From: Rhodococcus wratislaviensis
GTDB lineage: Bacteria > Actinomycetota > Actinomycetes > Mycobacteriales > Mycobacteriaceae
Assembly (NCBI RefSeq): GCF_900455735.1
Contig: NZ_UAUI01000011.1
Span: 1 to 64,000 of the forward strand
Direction of reading: 5' to 3'
Length of the DNA stretch: 64,000 bases
Shown here: piece by piece, positions 9,275-17,986 of the stretch
Numbering within the stretch: the stretch's first letter is position 1
How the letters are laid out: every line of letters starts with the position of its first letter
The notes under the pieces: generated by a model
Seen by the model: only the letters and a program-made list of their open reading frames with translations
The model's database searches: none
What the model was told of the DNA's origin: nothing
Position numbers and translations under genes: made by a program

Positions 9275-9919
9275 ATGGTGCGGATTGACGAGCCGGTCGC
9301 CGGACTTCGCGAGCGCGGCCGCGTGCACCGCATGAATCTCATCCGTACCGCGGCGCAGGAACTGTTCGCCGAGAAGGGATACGAGCAGGTCACCACGCGT
9401 GAAGTTGCGCAACGTGCCGGCGTCGGCGAGGCGACTCTCTTCCGCTACGTGCATCGAAAGACGGAACTGCTGCTACTGGTCGTCGGGGACCGAATCGCCG
9501 ACTCCGTCGATCGCCTGATCGCGGAAGCCGAATCCGGCTCGCGCAGTGACGGGCGGTCCTATATCGATCGGATCTATCGCATCTACGACGGGCGTGCCGA
9601 GCTCTACCTCACCGATCCGGACAACGTCACCGCGTTCGTACGTGAAGGCCTGGATTCGTCGTCGAGTTTCAAGGCCGAATCCATGGTGTACGGGGACCGC
9701 ATCATCGCCGCAGTTGCCGGGATCGTCCGCGAGGGCCAGCAGGCCGGGCAGCTGTTCGGCGGTGTCGACGCCGCCACTGTTGCCCTGAACTGCAATGGCT
9801 TCTACGTCCACGAGATCACACGATCTCCGGCGCGTCACTTCACGCTGGAAACCTTTCCGAAGCGGCTGCGCGCCCGCTTGGCCGCTCAGTTGGAACCGCT
9901 TGTCGTCGAACGCCCCTGA
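9275..9919 (+). CDS. TetR family regulator, divergent to the rhamnosidase operon
   Basis: A 214-aa TetR protein. The HTH occupies about residues 22-68 (LIRTAAQELFAEKGYEQVT, then VGEATLFRYVHRKTELL). The C-terminal domain is unremarkable and probably binds a small ligand. The ATG at 9275 has a strong GGAGAGGAG site. It is transcribed away from the MFS-GH78-ligase operon across a 172-bp gap, the usual layout for a local repressor. The ligand is unknown; the glycoside or its aglycone acid would be the obvious guess from context. Confidence 0.87.
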   Translation: MVRIDEPVAGLRERGRVHRMNLIRTAAQELFAEKGYEQVTTREVAQRAGVGEATLFRYVHRKTELLLLVVGDRIADSVDRLIAEAESGSRSDGRSYIDRIYRIYDGRAELYLTDPDNVTAFVREGLDSSSSFKAESMVYGDRIIAAVAGIVREGQQAGQLFGGVDAATVALNCNGFYVHEITRSPARHFTLETFPKRLRARLAAQLEPLVVERP

Positions 9920-10174
9920 CCGATCGGATCGCGGAACGTGATGTCGGGCGCGCCGGATAAGCGTGTGTGCCGGAAATGAAACAAACCGATTGGCCCGTTT
10001 TCTGGTAACGTCTGCTCCGTCATGGTGGTCACATGACGACGCGGACGTCTCGGGCACACGAGTCGGTTCACGCGAGGGGTGGAGTGCAGGTGTCGCCCGA
10101 GCTGCTGGTTGGGCGGCACCTGCACCCAACGTCGCCGGGGCCGACGGAGATTCAGCGCGGGACGGTGAAGGCCG

Positions 10175-10990
10175 CTAGTGGCGGCGAGGCGGTTTCGCGA
10201 CGACGACGTCGTTGCCGGCATCACGAAGTCGATCGATGTGTTCTTGATTTGTTGCCGCGTCGACGATGACCGTGTCGAAATCGGACAACGGTGCCATCGC
10301 GTGGAGTGCGCGTTGGTCGAACTTGGTGTGGTCGGCGTACAGCACTCGCTTCTGAGCGGCCTCGAACATGGCCCTTTTGACCTGGACCGTCTCGTGATGC
10401 TGATGGAAGCAGACGTCGCCGATGATCGCCGGGGTGGACATGAAGAACACGTCGGCCCGCAGGGCCTGCAACGCGGAGATGGTGACCGCCCCCATGTAGG
10501 CGTCGCACCACTGGTAGTACTGACCCCCGGTGGAGATGAGGGCGATGCCTTCCTGGTCGTTGAGGGTGGTGAGCACTCGTTGCGAGTTGGTGATGACGGT
10601 CAACGGGCGGCGCTGTGGCAACAGGTCGGCGAGGGCGAGTCCGGTCGTGGAGTCGTCCAGGATGACTGCCTGCCCGGGCTCGACCAGCTCGAAGGCAGCG
10701 TGGGCGATCGCCTGCTTCTCCGGTTGGTGTTGCCGGGTCCGGTATTCGATGCTTGCCTCGACGAGGCTTGTCGCGACGGCGGTGACGCTACCGCGCGACT
10801 TACGCAGGATGCCCTTGGCGGCGAGAGTATCGAGGTCCCGGTGAATCGTCATGACGCTGACGCCGAAACGGTCGGCGAGCTCTTCGATACGCATGGACCC
10901 GGCGCGAAGCACGAGCTCGGTGATGGCGTCGTGTCGTTCACTCTGGTTCAGGTTCTCCGAGCGTTGGGCACTGGTCATGCGCTTGTTCAT
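10175..10990 (-). CDS. DeoR family repressor of the tetritol locus
   Basis: A 271-aa DeoR/GlpR-type regulator. The N-terminal winged HTH is at about residues 15-70 (ITELVLRAGSMRIEELADRFGVSVMTIHRDLDTLAAKGI). The C-terminal sugar-phosphate sensor fold includes VILDDSTTGLALADLL, VITNSQRV and a GDVCF segment. Such proteins respond to phosphorylated intermediates, so erythrulose phosphate is a plausible effector here. The start at 10990 follows GGAAAGGCGG. The gene is last on the minus strand after importer, kinase and isomerase, separated from them by a perfect 13-bp hairpin at 11007-11046 that may lower its expression. Its likely operators lie in the divergent region 17266-17484. Confidence 0.88.
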   Translation of the reverse strand: MNKRMTSAQRSENLNQSERHDAITELVLRAGSMRIEELADRFGVSVMTIHRDLDTLAAKGILRKSRGSVTAVATSLVEASIEYRTRQHQPEKQAIAHAAFELVEPGQAVILDDSTTGLALADLLPQRRPLTVITNSQRVLTTLNDQEGIALISTGGQYYQWCDAYMGAVTISALQALRADVFFMSTPAIIGDVCFHQHHETVQVKRAMFEAAQKRVLYADHTKFDQRALHAMAPLSDFDTVIVDAATNQEHIDRLRDAGNDVVVAKPPRRH

Positions 10991-11006
10991 CCGCCTTTCC
11001 GTTCCG

Positions 11007-11046
11007 CCTGCGGATCCGGCTGGGCGGTGCGCGCCGGATCCGCAGG
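11007..11046 (-). terminator. Perfect GC-rich hairpin between isomerase and DeoR genes
   Basis: Arms CCTGCGGATCCGG (11007-11019) and CCGGATCCGCAGG (11034-11046) pair perfectly around a 14-nt loop, in the 83-bp gap between the TIM-like gene and the DeoR gene. No T-run follows, as is common for actinobacterial hairpins. It could act as a terminator, an attenuator or an mRNA-processing barrier. Confidence 0.55.
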
Positions 11047-11073
11047 TCTCGGTATCGAGGGTAGTCGAGCGGT

Positions 11074-11850
11074 CTATCCTGGCCGCCCTGCAACTTCGCG
11101 GACGATCTCGGTGATCGCTGCCCGGAGATTGCCGGTGTCGTGCACGAACCGGCCGAAGAAGAGACCGTCGACGGCGTCGGCGATCTGTGGATACAGCCCG
11201 GGTCCGGCGCTGCCGCCGTACATGAGCCGGGTCCGGCCACCGCGCTCGCCGGTGACCGCGCGCAGGCGCCGGGCGATCTCGACGATGCGCTCGGGTGACG
11301 CGGGTGTGGGTGCACCGATGGCCCAGACGGGCTCGTAGGCGAACACGAGATCGGTGGTGTCCGGGATCGCCGCGACGACCGGATCGATCTGGCGGCGGCA
11401 CGCGGCCACGGCCTCGTCGACCGATTCCTGCGTCGCCTCACCGATGCACACGATCGGGGTGATGTCCCTCCGGACGAGGGCTTCGGCCTTTCGCGCGGTG
11501 GTCTCGTCGTCCTCCCCGAACAACCGCCTGCGTTCGGCGTGCCCGATTGCTGTGACGGTGCAGCCGAGTTCCTCCAGATCTGCGGCCGAGACCTCCCCGG
11601 TGAACGCGCCGCGATCCTCCCAATGCACGTCCTGGGCCCCGTAGTCGATCCGGCTCCCGCAAAACACCTCCTGTGCGGTCGGGATCGACAGGAACGAGGG
11701 CAACACGAACACATCGAGGATGTCGTCGGCGTGCAATTCTTCGACGATCTCACGCAGGCTCTCGAGCCAGAATCGGGTTTGTGCGGGTCCGAAGTACATC
11801 TTCAGACTCACACCCACGATGGCGCGCTCGGCGACGTTCCGGGACGTCAT
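11074..11850 (-). CDS. Triosephosphate-isomerase-like sugar-phosphate isomerase (probable L-erythrulose-1-phosphate isomerase)
   Basis: A 258-aa TIM-barrel protein with the catalytic Lys in GVSLKMYF, the catalytic His in AIGHAERRR, the Glu in VFAYEPVWAIG and the phosphate-binding YGGSAGPG. The N-terminal GVSLKMYF replaces the GNWKMN of housekeeping TpiA. This change is typical of the TpiA-like paralogues (EryH/LerI class) that isomerise L-erythrulose 1-phosphate to D-erythrulose 4-phosphate. It sits 7 nt after a DhaK-DhaL kinase and alongside an RpiB-like isomerase, matching that pathway. The start at 11850 is chosen because it follows the kinase stop; upstream extensions overlap the kinase. 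The family is certain and the substrate is inferred from context. Confidence 0.85.
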   Translation of the reverse strand: MTSRNVAERAIVGVSLKMYFGPAQTRFWLESLREIVEELHADDILDVFVLPSFLSIPTAQEVFCGSRIDYGAQDVHWEDRGAFTGEVSAADLEELGCTVTAIGHAERRRLFGEDDETTARKAEALVRRDITPIVCIGEATQESVDEAVAACRRQIDPVVAAIPDTTDLVFAYEPVWAIGAPTPASPERIVEIARRLRAVTGERGGRTRLMYGGSAGPGLYPQIADAVDGLFFGRFVHDTGNLRAAITEIVREVAGRPG

Positions 11851-11857
11851 CGTGCGC

Positions 11858-13573
11858 CTACTTCTCCGCTTCCGACCCGACAGTGCGGGCACACAGGGCC
11901 AACGACACGGCTCCCGCGTCGGGATGCCCCACGCTGCGCTCAGCCAGTGGACGCGCCCGCCCGAGCCGTGGTGAGAGTTCGGCGGTGGCCTCGGCCGCGG
12001 CAGTCGCGGCCTCTGCGGCCGCCGCCCACAATTCGTACCCGTTGTGCGTGCCGCCGGCCTTCTCCTCGAGGGTTCGTACCAGGGGGTCGAGCGCGTCGAC
12101 GAGGGTTTTGTCGCCTACCTTCGCCCCACCGGCCTCGACGACCGCATCCAGTGCCGCGCGGGCGGCACGAACGACGTCCGCCGTCGACACCGCCCCCGTG
12201 TCACTGAACTCGCCACCGGCGGCGCGAAGCCCGAGCCCCCACAGAGCCCCTGATGTTCCGCCCGCCCGCTCGGCCCAGGCATCTCCGGCGACGGCCAGTA
12301 CCGTCGACGCCCCAGCCCCTCGCGCAAATGCATTCTCGGCGGCATCGAACGCTGCACCGGAGCCGCGAGCCATTCCGAAGCCGTGGTCGCCGTCGCCGGC
12401 GAAGGAATCGATGCGGCCGAGTTCGGCTTCGGAATCACTGAGGGTGTGGGCGATCCGGGACAGGGCGGCGACAATGCGGGCGGCGGAGGACCGGGATTCG
12501 TCTGTCGCAGTGGGGAGTACGTCCGCGGACGCCGCCGGAACGGCCGCCTGGCCGGCCTCCCGTCGTTCGGTCGGCACGGCCGCACCGCATCGCATTGCGG
12601 GGGTCTGCGCCGGCGCGGTCCACAACGTTTCGAGTTCGTCGTCCAGCCAGCAGACGGTGAGCGAACACCCGGCCATGTCGAGGCTGGTGACGTATTCGCC
12701 GGCGATGGGGGCGATCAGTTCGAGCCCGCGGTCCCGCAGCAGCGCTCCGACATGTTTCCAGAGTACGAACAACTCCTCGTACTTGGTCGATCCGAGGCCG
12801 TTGAGGAGCACTGCGACGCGGTCGCTCGCATCAGCGGGTGCGGCGGCGAGAACCTTGTCGACGAGCATCTGCGCGAGTCCGCTGGCATCGGTGAGCGGCT
12901 CGTTCGAGACACCCGGCTCGCCGTGAATGCCGAGACCGACACCCATCGTCCGGGGTTCGACGGTGAAGAGTGGCTCTTGCTTGCCGGGCAGGGTGACCCC
13001 GGCGAACGCGACGCCCAGGGATCGGGTGCGGCGGTTGCCGGTCTCGGCGATGCGGACCACTCCGTCCAGGTCGTATCCCGCCTCGGCGGCGGCACCAGCG
13101 AGTTTGAAGACGACGACGTCGCCGGCGATTCCGCGTCGCCGTGCCTCCTCGTCGGCCGTTGCGCTCGCGATGTCATCAGTCACGGCCACGACCCTGGTGG
13201 GGATGCCTTCGGCGGTCAGTTGCTTCGCTGCGGCGCCGAAGTTCAGCACGTCACCGGCGTAGTTCCCGAAGCTGAGCAGAACGCCGCCGCCGTGGGAGGC
13301 TTCGCGGGCGACGTCGACGACCCGCTTGGTCGGCGGCGAGGTGAACACGTCACCGATCACGGCGCCGTCAGCGATCCCGGATCCGACGTAGCCGGCGAAG
13401 GCGGGATAGTGCCCGGATCCCCCACCGACTACCACCGCCACCTTCCCCGATGCGGAGGCGGTCGACCGGACGACGCCGCCGGTCACCGGTCGCACGAACT
13501 CGGCGTTGAGGTCGCAGAAACCGGCGAGTGCATCGTCGACGAACGCCGTCGGCTGCCCGAATACTTTGGTCAT
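11858..13573 (-). CDS. Dihydroxyacetone-kinase-family kinase, fused DhaK-DhaL (probable erythrulose kinase)
   Basis: A 571-aa ATP-dependent kinase. The DhaK domain (about residues 1-330) has GGGSGHYP and the substrate-binding His in GIHGEPG, which forms a covalent hemiaminal with the ketone. The DhaL nucleotide domain (about 365-571) has the Mg-ATP aspartates in DGDHGFGM, plus GGTSGALWG and GDKTLVDAL. This ATP-type fusion phosphorylates short ketoses. In actinobacterial tetritol pathways members act on D- or L-erythrulose. The gene overlaps the upstream binding-protein gene by 4 nt (ATGA) and is followed closely by the isomerase, so import, phosphorylation and isomerisation are coupled. A plain dihydroxyacetone role is possible but fits the neighbours less well. 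Confidence 0.88.
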   Translation of the reverse strand: MTKVFGQPTAFVDDALAGFCDLNAEFVRPVTGGVVRSTASASGKVAVVVGGGSGHYPAFAGYVGSGIADGAVIGDVFTSPPTKRVVDVAREASHGGGVLLSFGNYAGDVLNFGAAAKQLTAEGIPTRVVAVTDDIASATADEEARRRGIAGDVVVFKLAGAAAEAGYDLDGVVRIAETGNRRTRSLGVAFAGVTLPGKQEPLFTVEPRTMGVGLGIHGEPGVSNEPLTDASGLAQMLVDKVLAAAPADASDRVAVLLNGLGSTKYEELFVLWKHVGALLRDRGLELIAPIAGEYVTSLDMAGCSLTVCWLDDELETLWTAPAQTPAMRCGAAVPTERREAGQAAVPAASADVLPTATDESRSSAARIVAALSRIAHTLSDSEAELGRIDSFAGDGDHGFGMARGSGAAFDAAENAFARGAGASTVLAVAGDAWAERAGGTSGALWGLGLRAAGGEFSDTGAVSTADVVRAARAALDAVVEAGGAKVGDKTLVDALDPLVRTLEEKAGGTHNGYELWAAAAEAATAAAEATAELSPRLGRARPLAERSVGHPDAGAVSLALCARTVGSEAEK

Positions 13574-14664
13574 GGGTTGATCCGTTCCTCGTTGGCGATG
13601 TCACCGGACTGGAGGTTGGCCTCGATCAGCTGCGGGAGCTGCTCGAGGAAGGCATCCTTTTCGGTGACAACATTTTTCGTGTACTCGTCCACGGTGTCCT
13701 GCGTGATCGCAGGCATCGTGTAGGTGTATTCCTTCTCGACCGGCCCGCCGTCGATCACGCGCTTGGCGATTGCCAGTCCGGTGGCCATCTCGACGCGCCC
13801 GTGTTGGAGCGACGAACCGATGAAGGCCCCGTTCTTCACTGCAGCCAGCCCGTCCTGGATGCCATCGATTCCGACGACGGGGATGTCCTGGTTCGCCTCG
13901 GACAACGCTTGCACGGCGCCGAGCCCCATGTCGTCGTTCTCGGCGACGATTCCGTCGATCTGTCCACCGAAGCTCGACAGCCAGTTCTTGGTCTTGTTCA
14001 CCGCCTCGTCGCGTTTCCAGTTCGCCGTGTCCTGCACGAGCACCTTGATCCCTGGATATCTCGCCAGAACCGAGTCGATTCCCCGGGTGCGGTCCAGCTC
14101 GGGTGAGGACCCGAGAGGGCCCTGGAGGATGACGATGTTTCCGTTGCCTCCGAGGCGCTGGGCCATCATCTCCATCTCCTGGGCGCCGGCGGAGACGTCG
14201 TCAGGAAGAACGGATGAGGTGATTGCATCCTCGTCGGACAGGGTCGTGTTGACTGCGAACAACGGGATTCCGGCATTCTTCGCCGCCTGAATCTGCGGCC
14301 CCAGCGAGTCGGCTTGCACCGGGACGATGATGATCGCGTCGACACGCTGGTTGACCAGTTGATCGACTTGAGTGGCCTGGGTCGAAACATCGTTTCCCGC
14401 CGAGTTCCACAGCAATTTGATGTTGTTCGCGTCCGCGTACGCCTCCATGCCCTCTTTTCCCTGGGCAATGAACGAACTCATGTCGTAGACGGTGACACCG
14501 ACGCGGAGCTTGCCGCTCTTGGCGTCCTCGTCACCTGCCCCGCACGCTGTCGTCGCGACCAGGAAGAGACCGAGAAGCAGCGCGGCGATCCATCGCACTC
14601 GCAGTGGCGCCTGCGTCAGGAGCCCGGGTGACCGTCCCTGTCGTGGAGCAGTGTCGTGTGTCAT
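13570..14664 (-). CDS. Sugar ABC transporter substrate-binding lipoprotein (tetritol importer)
   Basis: A 364-aa periplasmic-binding-protein-like lipoprotein of the ribose/galactose family (Peripla_BP_4). After a basic N-region there is a hydrophobic segment and a lipobox ending LVATTAC near residue 42, so it is anchored to the outer face of the membrane. Family signatures include [18 protein letters not shown] and [17 protein letters not shown]. It is co-directional with the permease and ATPase and overlaps the kinase gene by 4 nt. In M. smegmatis an equivalent binding protein next to DhaK-, RpiB- and TIM-type genes recognises threitol and erythritol; the ligand here is inferred from the same neighbourhood. 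Confidence 0.88.
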   Translation of the reverse strand: MTHDTAPRQGRSPGLLTQAPLRVRWIAALLLGLFLVATTACGAGDEDAKSGKLRVGVTVYDMSSFIAQGKEGMEAYADANNIKLLWNSAGNDVSTQATQVDQLVNQRVDAIIIVPVQADSLGPQIQAAKNAGIPLFAVNTTLSDEDAITSSVLPDDVSAGAQEMEMMAQRLGGNGNIVILQGPLGSSPELDRTRGIDSVLARYPGIKVLVQDTANWKRDEAVNKTKNWLSSFGGQIDGIVAENDDMGLGAVQALSEANQDIPVVGIDGIQDGLAAVKNGAFIGSSLQHGRVEMATGLAIAKRVIDGGPVEKEYTYTMPAITQDTVDEYTKNVVTEKDAFLEQLPQLIEANLQSGDIANEERINP

Positions 14665-14676
14665 GTCAGTTTCCGT

Positions 14677-15693
14677 TCACGCGGTGCGGCGACAAGTCGC
14701 CCACACGTCGACGGCCACGGCGGTCACGATCAGTACGCCGCTGATGACAGCCTGCCAGTACGCGGGCACGACGAGCAGGTCGAGACCGTTGTTGAGGGTC
14801 TGGATCAGCAGCAGTCCGAGCAGTGTTCCCCAGACGGTGCCCCGGCCGCCCATCAGGCTCGCGCCGCCGATCACGACGGCGGCGATGGCGTCGAGTTCGT
14901 AGCCGGCACCGAGATTGGGCGGGCCGGAGATGACCCGTGAGGACAAGATCACTCCGGACAACCCGGCCAGGGCACCACTGAGCACGTAGACGCTGGTGAG
15001 GATGCGGCGGGTCTTGACGCCTGCCACCTCGGCTGCCGTCCGGTTGCCGCCGACCGCGTAGATGCGCAGACCGAATGAGGTGCGCTTCATGACGGCGGCG
15101 AGGATGACGAACCCGAGGATCATCACGACCACGGGTGCCTGCAGGCCGAGGATCTCGGTGTTCGCGATCTTGCCGTACTCGTCCGGCAGCCCGTTGATGG
15201 GGGCGCCGTCACCGATGACGTAGGCGAAACCGGATGCGGCGGTGAGCATTCCCAGCGTTGCCACGAATGGCGCTACGCCGAGTCGGCTCACGATCAGGCC
15301 ATTGATCAGACCGCAGAGAATTCCGACACCGACCGCTGCGGCCACCGCCAGCCACAACCGTTCCGGGTGGCCGACGACGACACTCGCCCCGGTCATTGCG
15401 CTGACCGCGATGACGCTGCCGACGGACAGGTCGATTCCTCCGGTGAGGATGACCAGCGTCTGACCGAGGGCGACCAGCGCGAACGGGGCCGCCGCGATCA
15501 TGATGGTGCGGAAGTTGTCCAGGGTCGCGAAACGTGCGCTCTCGTAGCTGAAGTAGAAGATCACGAGCAACAGGACGAGCACCATCGAATTGCGGATGAG
15601 GAGTTCTTCGACCCGGGCGCGGGTGAATCGGCCTCTGCCTTCGCCCAGGTCGGGGGCGGGTAGCTCTGGTCGGGTGTTAACTGCGGCAGTCAT
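14677..15693 (-). CDS. Sugar ABC transporter permease (RbsC family)
   Basis: A 338-aa membrane protein with roughly 9-10 hydrophobic segments and typical RbsC features: GQTLVILTGGIDLSVGSV in the first half and GNRTAAEVAGV in the ATPase-coupling region. The C-terminal motif AAVVIGGASLMGGRGTVWGTLLG is diagnostic of the branched sugar-permease family. It forms the channel with the ATPase gene upstream and receives substrate from the lipoprotein encoded 12 nt downstream. A single permease gene implies a homodimer, as in ribose-type importers. Confidence 0.9.
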   Translation of the reverse strand: MTAAVNTRPELPAPDLGEGRGRFTRARVEELLIRNSMVLVLLLVIFYFSYESARFATLDNFRTIMIAAAPFALVALGQTLVILTGGIDLSVGSVIAVSAMTGASVVVGHPERLWLAVAAAVGVGILCGLINGLIVSRLGVAPFVATLGMLTAASGFAYVIGDGAPINGLPDEYGKIANTEILGLQAPVVVMILGFVILAAVMKRTSFGLRIYAVGGNRTAAEVAGVKTRRILTSVYVLSGALAGLSGVILSSRVISGPPNLGAGYELDAIAAVVIGGASLMGGRGTVWGTLLGLLLIQTLNNGLDLLVVPAYWQAVISGVLIVTAVAVDVWATCRRTA

Positions 15694-15747
15694 CGGATGC
15701 TCCGTACTGATGAGAGAGAACTGGTCGGGGTGTCGGTCGAATGTCTG

Positions 15748-17265
15748 TCATGCGGCGGCGCTCCCTGGGGTGGCCTGGCCGCTGGCCAGACGGAAGATGG
15801 TTTCCTGGGCGTCCGCCCGATCGAGTTGGTCGCGGCCGAGCTCGCCGGCGATGCCGCCCGCTCGCGCGACCAGGACGCGGTGACTCAGCCCGATCAGTTC
15901 GGGCATATCGGAGCTGACCAGCAGTACCGCGAGACCTGAAGCGGCGAGGTCGCGGATGATGGAATAGATCTCTCCCCGTGCTCCGACGTCGACGCCGCGG
16001 GTGGGTTCGTCGAGGAGCAGCACCGAGCAGTTGTGCGTGAGCCACCGGGCCAGGACGACCTTTTGCTGGTTGCCGCCGGACAGGGTGCCGACGAGTTGGT
16101 CCAAGCCGCGCGATTTGAGGGCGACCGATTTCATCGCTTCGTCGACGCGAGCGCGACGGTTGCCCAGTTGCCAGCCGCCCCGCGAATAGGACGACAGGTG
16201 CGGGAGGCTGCCGTTGTCGAGGACGGAGCGGCTCAGGACCAGACCTGCACCCTTGCGGTCTTCGGGCACGATCGCCAGGCCCGCCCGGATCGCCTCGGCG
16301 GGTGCGTTGCGCCGGAGGGGATGCCCGTCGACCTCCACCGAGCCGGCGGTCGTGCGCCGGATCCCGTAGAGGCCTTCGAGGATTTCCGTACGGCCTGCGC
16401 CGACGAGGCCGCCGAGGCCCAGGATTTCGCCCTTGCGGATCGAGAAATCGACTGCGGGACCACTTCGTTCGAGCTTCAATCCCTCGACGCGAAGTCCGAT
16501 GTCGGGGGTCGGGGGCGCAGTGTCGGGGAACAGGGTGTCGAGTGGCCGGCCGATCATGGCATGCACGATTTCCTGCTCGGGTGCCGCGCTGATGGGCTCG
16601 TCCATGACGAGCGTCCCGTCTCGGAGCACGATCACCTGGTCCGCCAGTTCCTCGATCTCCGCCATCCGGTGGGTGGTGTAGATCATCGCGACGCCCTGGT
16701 CCTTGAGTCGCCGGACGACGGTGTACAGCCGGGCAACTTCCCGGTCGGGGATGGACGAGGTCGGTTCGTCGAGCAGCAGGATTCGCGCGCCCCACGTCGT
16801 CGCTTTGGCGATCTCCACCAGTTGGGTCAGCGCGAGGGACAGGTGCCGCATCGGAGTCTTGGGGTCGATGTCGACTCCGAACATTTCCAGCATCGCTCTG
16901 GCCTGGGTGATCATCGCTCGCCGGTTCAGGAACCCGGCCTTGGTTCGCAGCTCCCGGCCGACGAAGAGGTTCTCGTACACCAGCATGTCCGGATAGGGGG
17001 CCAGTTCCTGTGGAACGATTCCCACGCCCTGAGCCCGCGCGTGCTGCGGACTTGCCTGTTCCAGGGGCTGTCCCTCGATCAGCACTTCCCCCTGGTCGGG
17101 GCGCAACTGCCCGGTCACGATCTTCATCAGCGTCGACTTGCCTGCGCCGTTCTCACCGGCGAGGACGGTGAGTTTGCCGGGTTCGACCGAGAACGAGACA
17201 TCCCGCAGCACCGGTACTCCGCCGAAGCCCTTGGCAAGGTTGCGCACTTCCAGTGCTGACGCCAT
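15748..17265 (-). CDS. Sugar ABC transporter ATP-binding protein (RbsA family, two NBDs)
   Basis: A 505-aa tandem-NBD ATPase. NBD1 has Walker A GENGAGKSTLMK near residue 38, signature LSLALTQ (degenerate) and Walker B ILLLDEPTS. NBD2 has the family-typical degenerate Walker A GLVGAGRTEILEG, followed by the signature LSGGNQQKV and VLLLDEPTRGVDVG. It is the first minus-strand gene of the locus, reading from the divergent control region 17266-17484 shared with the RpiB-like gene. The start at 17265 follows GGATGATCCCTG, a modest ribosome-binding site. Confidence 0.9.
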   Translation of the reverse strand: MASALEVRNLAKGFGGVPVLRDVSFSVEPGKLTVLAGENGAGKSTLMKIVTGQLRPDQGEVLIEGQPLEQASPQHARAQGVGIVPQELAPYPDMLVYENLFVGRELRTKAGFLNRRAMITQARAMLEMFGVDIDPKTPMRHLSLALTQLVEIAKATTWGARILLLDEPTSSIPDREVARLYTVVRRLKDQGVAMIYTTHRMAEIEELADQVIVLRDGTLVMDEPISAAPEQEIVHAMIGRPLDTLFPDTAPPTPDIGLRVEGLKLERSGPAVDFSIRKGEILGLGGLVGAGRTEILEGLYGIRRTTAGSVEVDGHPLRRNAPAEAIRAGLAIVPEDRKGAGLVLSRSVLDNGSLPHLSSYSRGGWQLGNRRARVDEAMKSVALKSRGLDQLVGTLSGGNQQKVVLARWLTHNCSVLLLDEPTRGVDVGARGEIYSIIRDLAASGLAVLLVSSDMPELIGLSHRVLVARAGGIAGELGRDQLDRADAQETIFRLASGQATPGSAAA

Positions 17266-17294
17266 CAGGGATCATCCTCCACTTCGTATCGTGT

Positions 17295-17412
17295 TCTGAG
17301 TCACATTCTAACGTGATGTAACACAAAGTAAACGTCAATCATGTGAAAAACAACCCTCTTGACGAGATCTAAAACATGGATCACGATATAAATCACATTG
17401 ACATTCACATCG
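17295..17412. promoter_or_regulatory. Divergent control region of the tetritol locus with repeated TCACAT half-sites
   Basis: This AT-richer stretch sits between the ATPase gene (starting 17265, minus) and the RpiB-like gene (17485, plus). It holds TCAC-ATTCTAAC-GTGA (17301-17316), a further ATGTGA at 17341, AATCACATTGAC near 17391 and TTCACATCG near 17404. The repeated (T)TCACAT/ATGTGA half-sites on both sides are what a DeoR-type repressor region would show. Core promoters could not be assigned with confidence. Confidence 0.4.
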
Positions 17413-17484
17413 ACGCTTCGGCTCCGGCCCGCGTCTCACGGCCTCGGCGGCGAATCGGCCCGAGGTAAGGCAGGAGAAACAGAC

Positions 17485-17985
17485 ATGACCGACAAGTGGC
17501 GCATCGTCGTCGGCTGCGACGACGCGGGCGTGCTGTACAAGGACGCAGTGAAGAGGGACCTGGCGGCCGATTCGAGAGTGGCGCAGGTCATCGACGTAAC
17601 GGACGGAATCGATCCGAGCACCGCATATCCGCATGTGGCGGTCGCTGCCGCGAGGCTGATCGCCGACGGGACGGCAGATCGGGCGCTACTGGTCTGCGGC
17701 ACCGGACTCGGCGTCGCGATCAGTGCGAACAAGGTTCCTGGGATTCGTGCCGTCACCGCACATGACAGTTTCTCCGTCGAACGCTCCGTTCTGAGCAACA
17801 ATGCACAGGTGCTGTGCTTCGGTCAGAGGGTCATCGGCCTCGAACTCGCCCGGCGCCTCGCCCGGGAGTGGCTCGGATACCGATTCGACACGAACTCCGC
17901 TTCGGCGGAGAAGGTGGCCGCGATCGACGCGGTCGAGACGGAGAGCGAACCGCAGGCCGCGGCGCTGCCCGGGACGGGATGCTGA
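17485..17985 (+). CDS. rpiB: RpiB/LacA/LacB family isomerase (probable D-erythrulose-4-phosphate isomerase)
   Basis: A 166-aa RpiB-type isomerase. Signatures are GCDDAG at residues 9-14, the catalytic Cys and oxyanion loop [19 protein letters not shown], and [10 protein letters not shown]. The family interconverts ketose and aldose phosphates. Next to a DhaK-type kinase, a TIM-like isomerase and a polyol dehydrogenase the expected step is D-erythrulose 4-phosphate to D-erythrose 4-phosphate, as for DerI/EryI proteins, rather than ribose metabolism. The start at 17485 has AGGAGAAA at 6 nt. The frame opens further upstream without a better start. It leads the plus-strand operon and is followed within 1 nt by the SDR gene. 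Confidence 0.87.
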   Translation: MTDKWRIVVGCDDAGVLYKDAVKRDLAADSRVAQVIDVTDGIDPSTAYPHVAVAAARLIADGTADRALLVCGTGLGVAISANKVPGIRAVTAHDSFSVERSVLSNNAQVLCFGQRVIGLELARRLAREWLGYRFDTNSASAEKVAAIDAVETESEPQAAALPGTGC

Positions 17986-17986
17986 C

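Noticed and set aside
9920..10174. Possible small gene between the TetR and DeoR genes
   Set aside because: Short frames exist on both strands but none has a ribosome-binding site plus protein-like composition; only a weak GTTGGG/CCCAAC repeat was seen.
11074..11850. Housekeeping triosephosphate isomerase
   Set aside because: The GNWKMN signature is replaced by GVSLKMYF and the gene lies in a tetritol locus, so a specialised isomerase is more likely.
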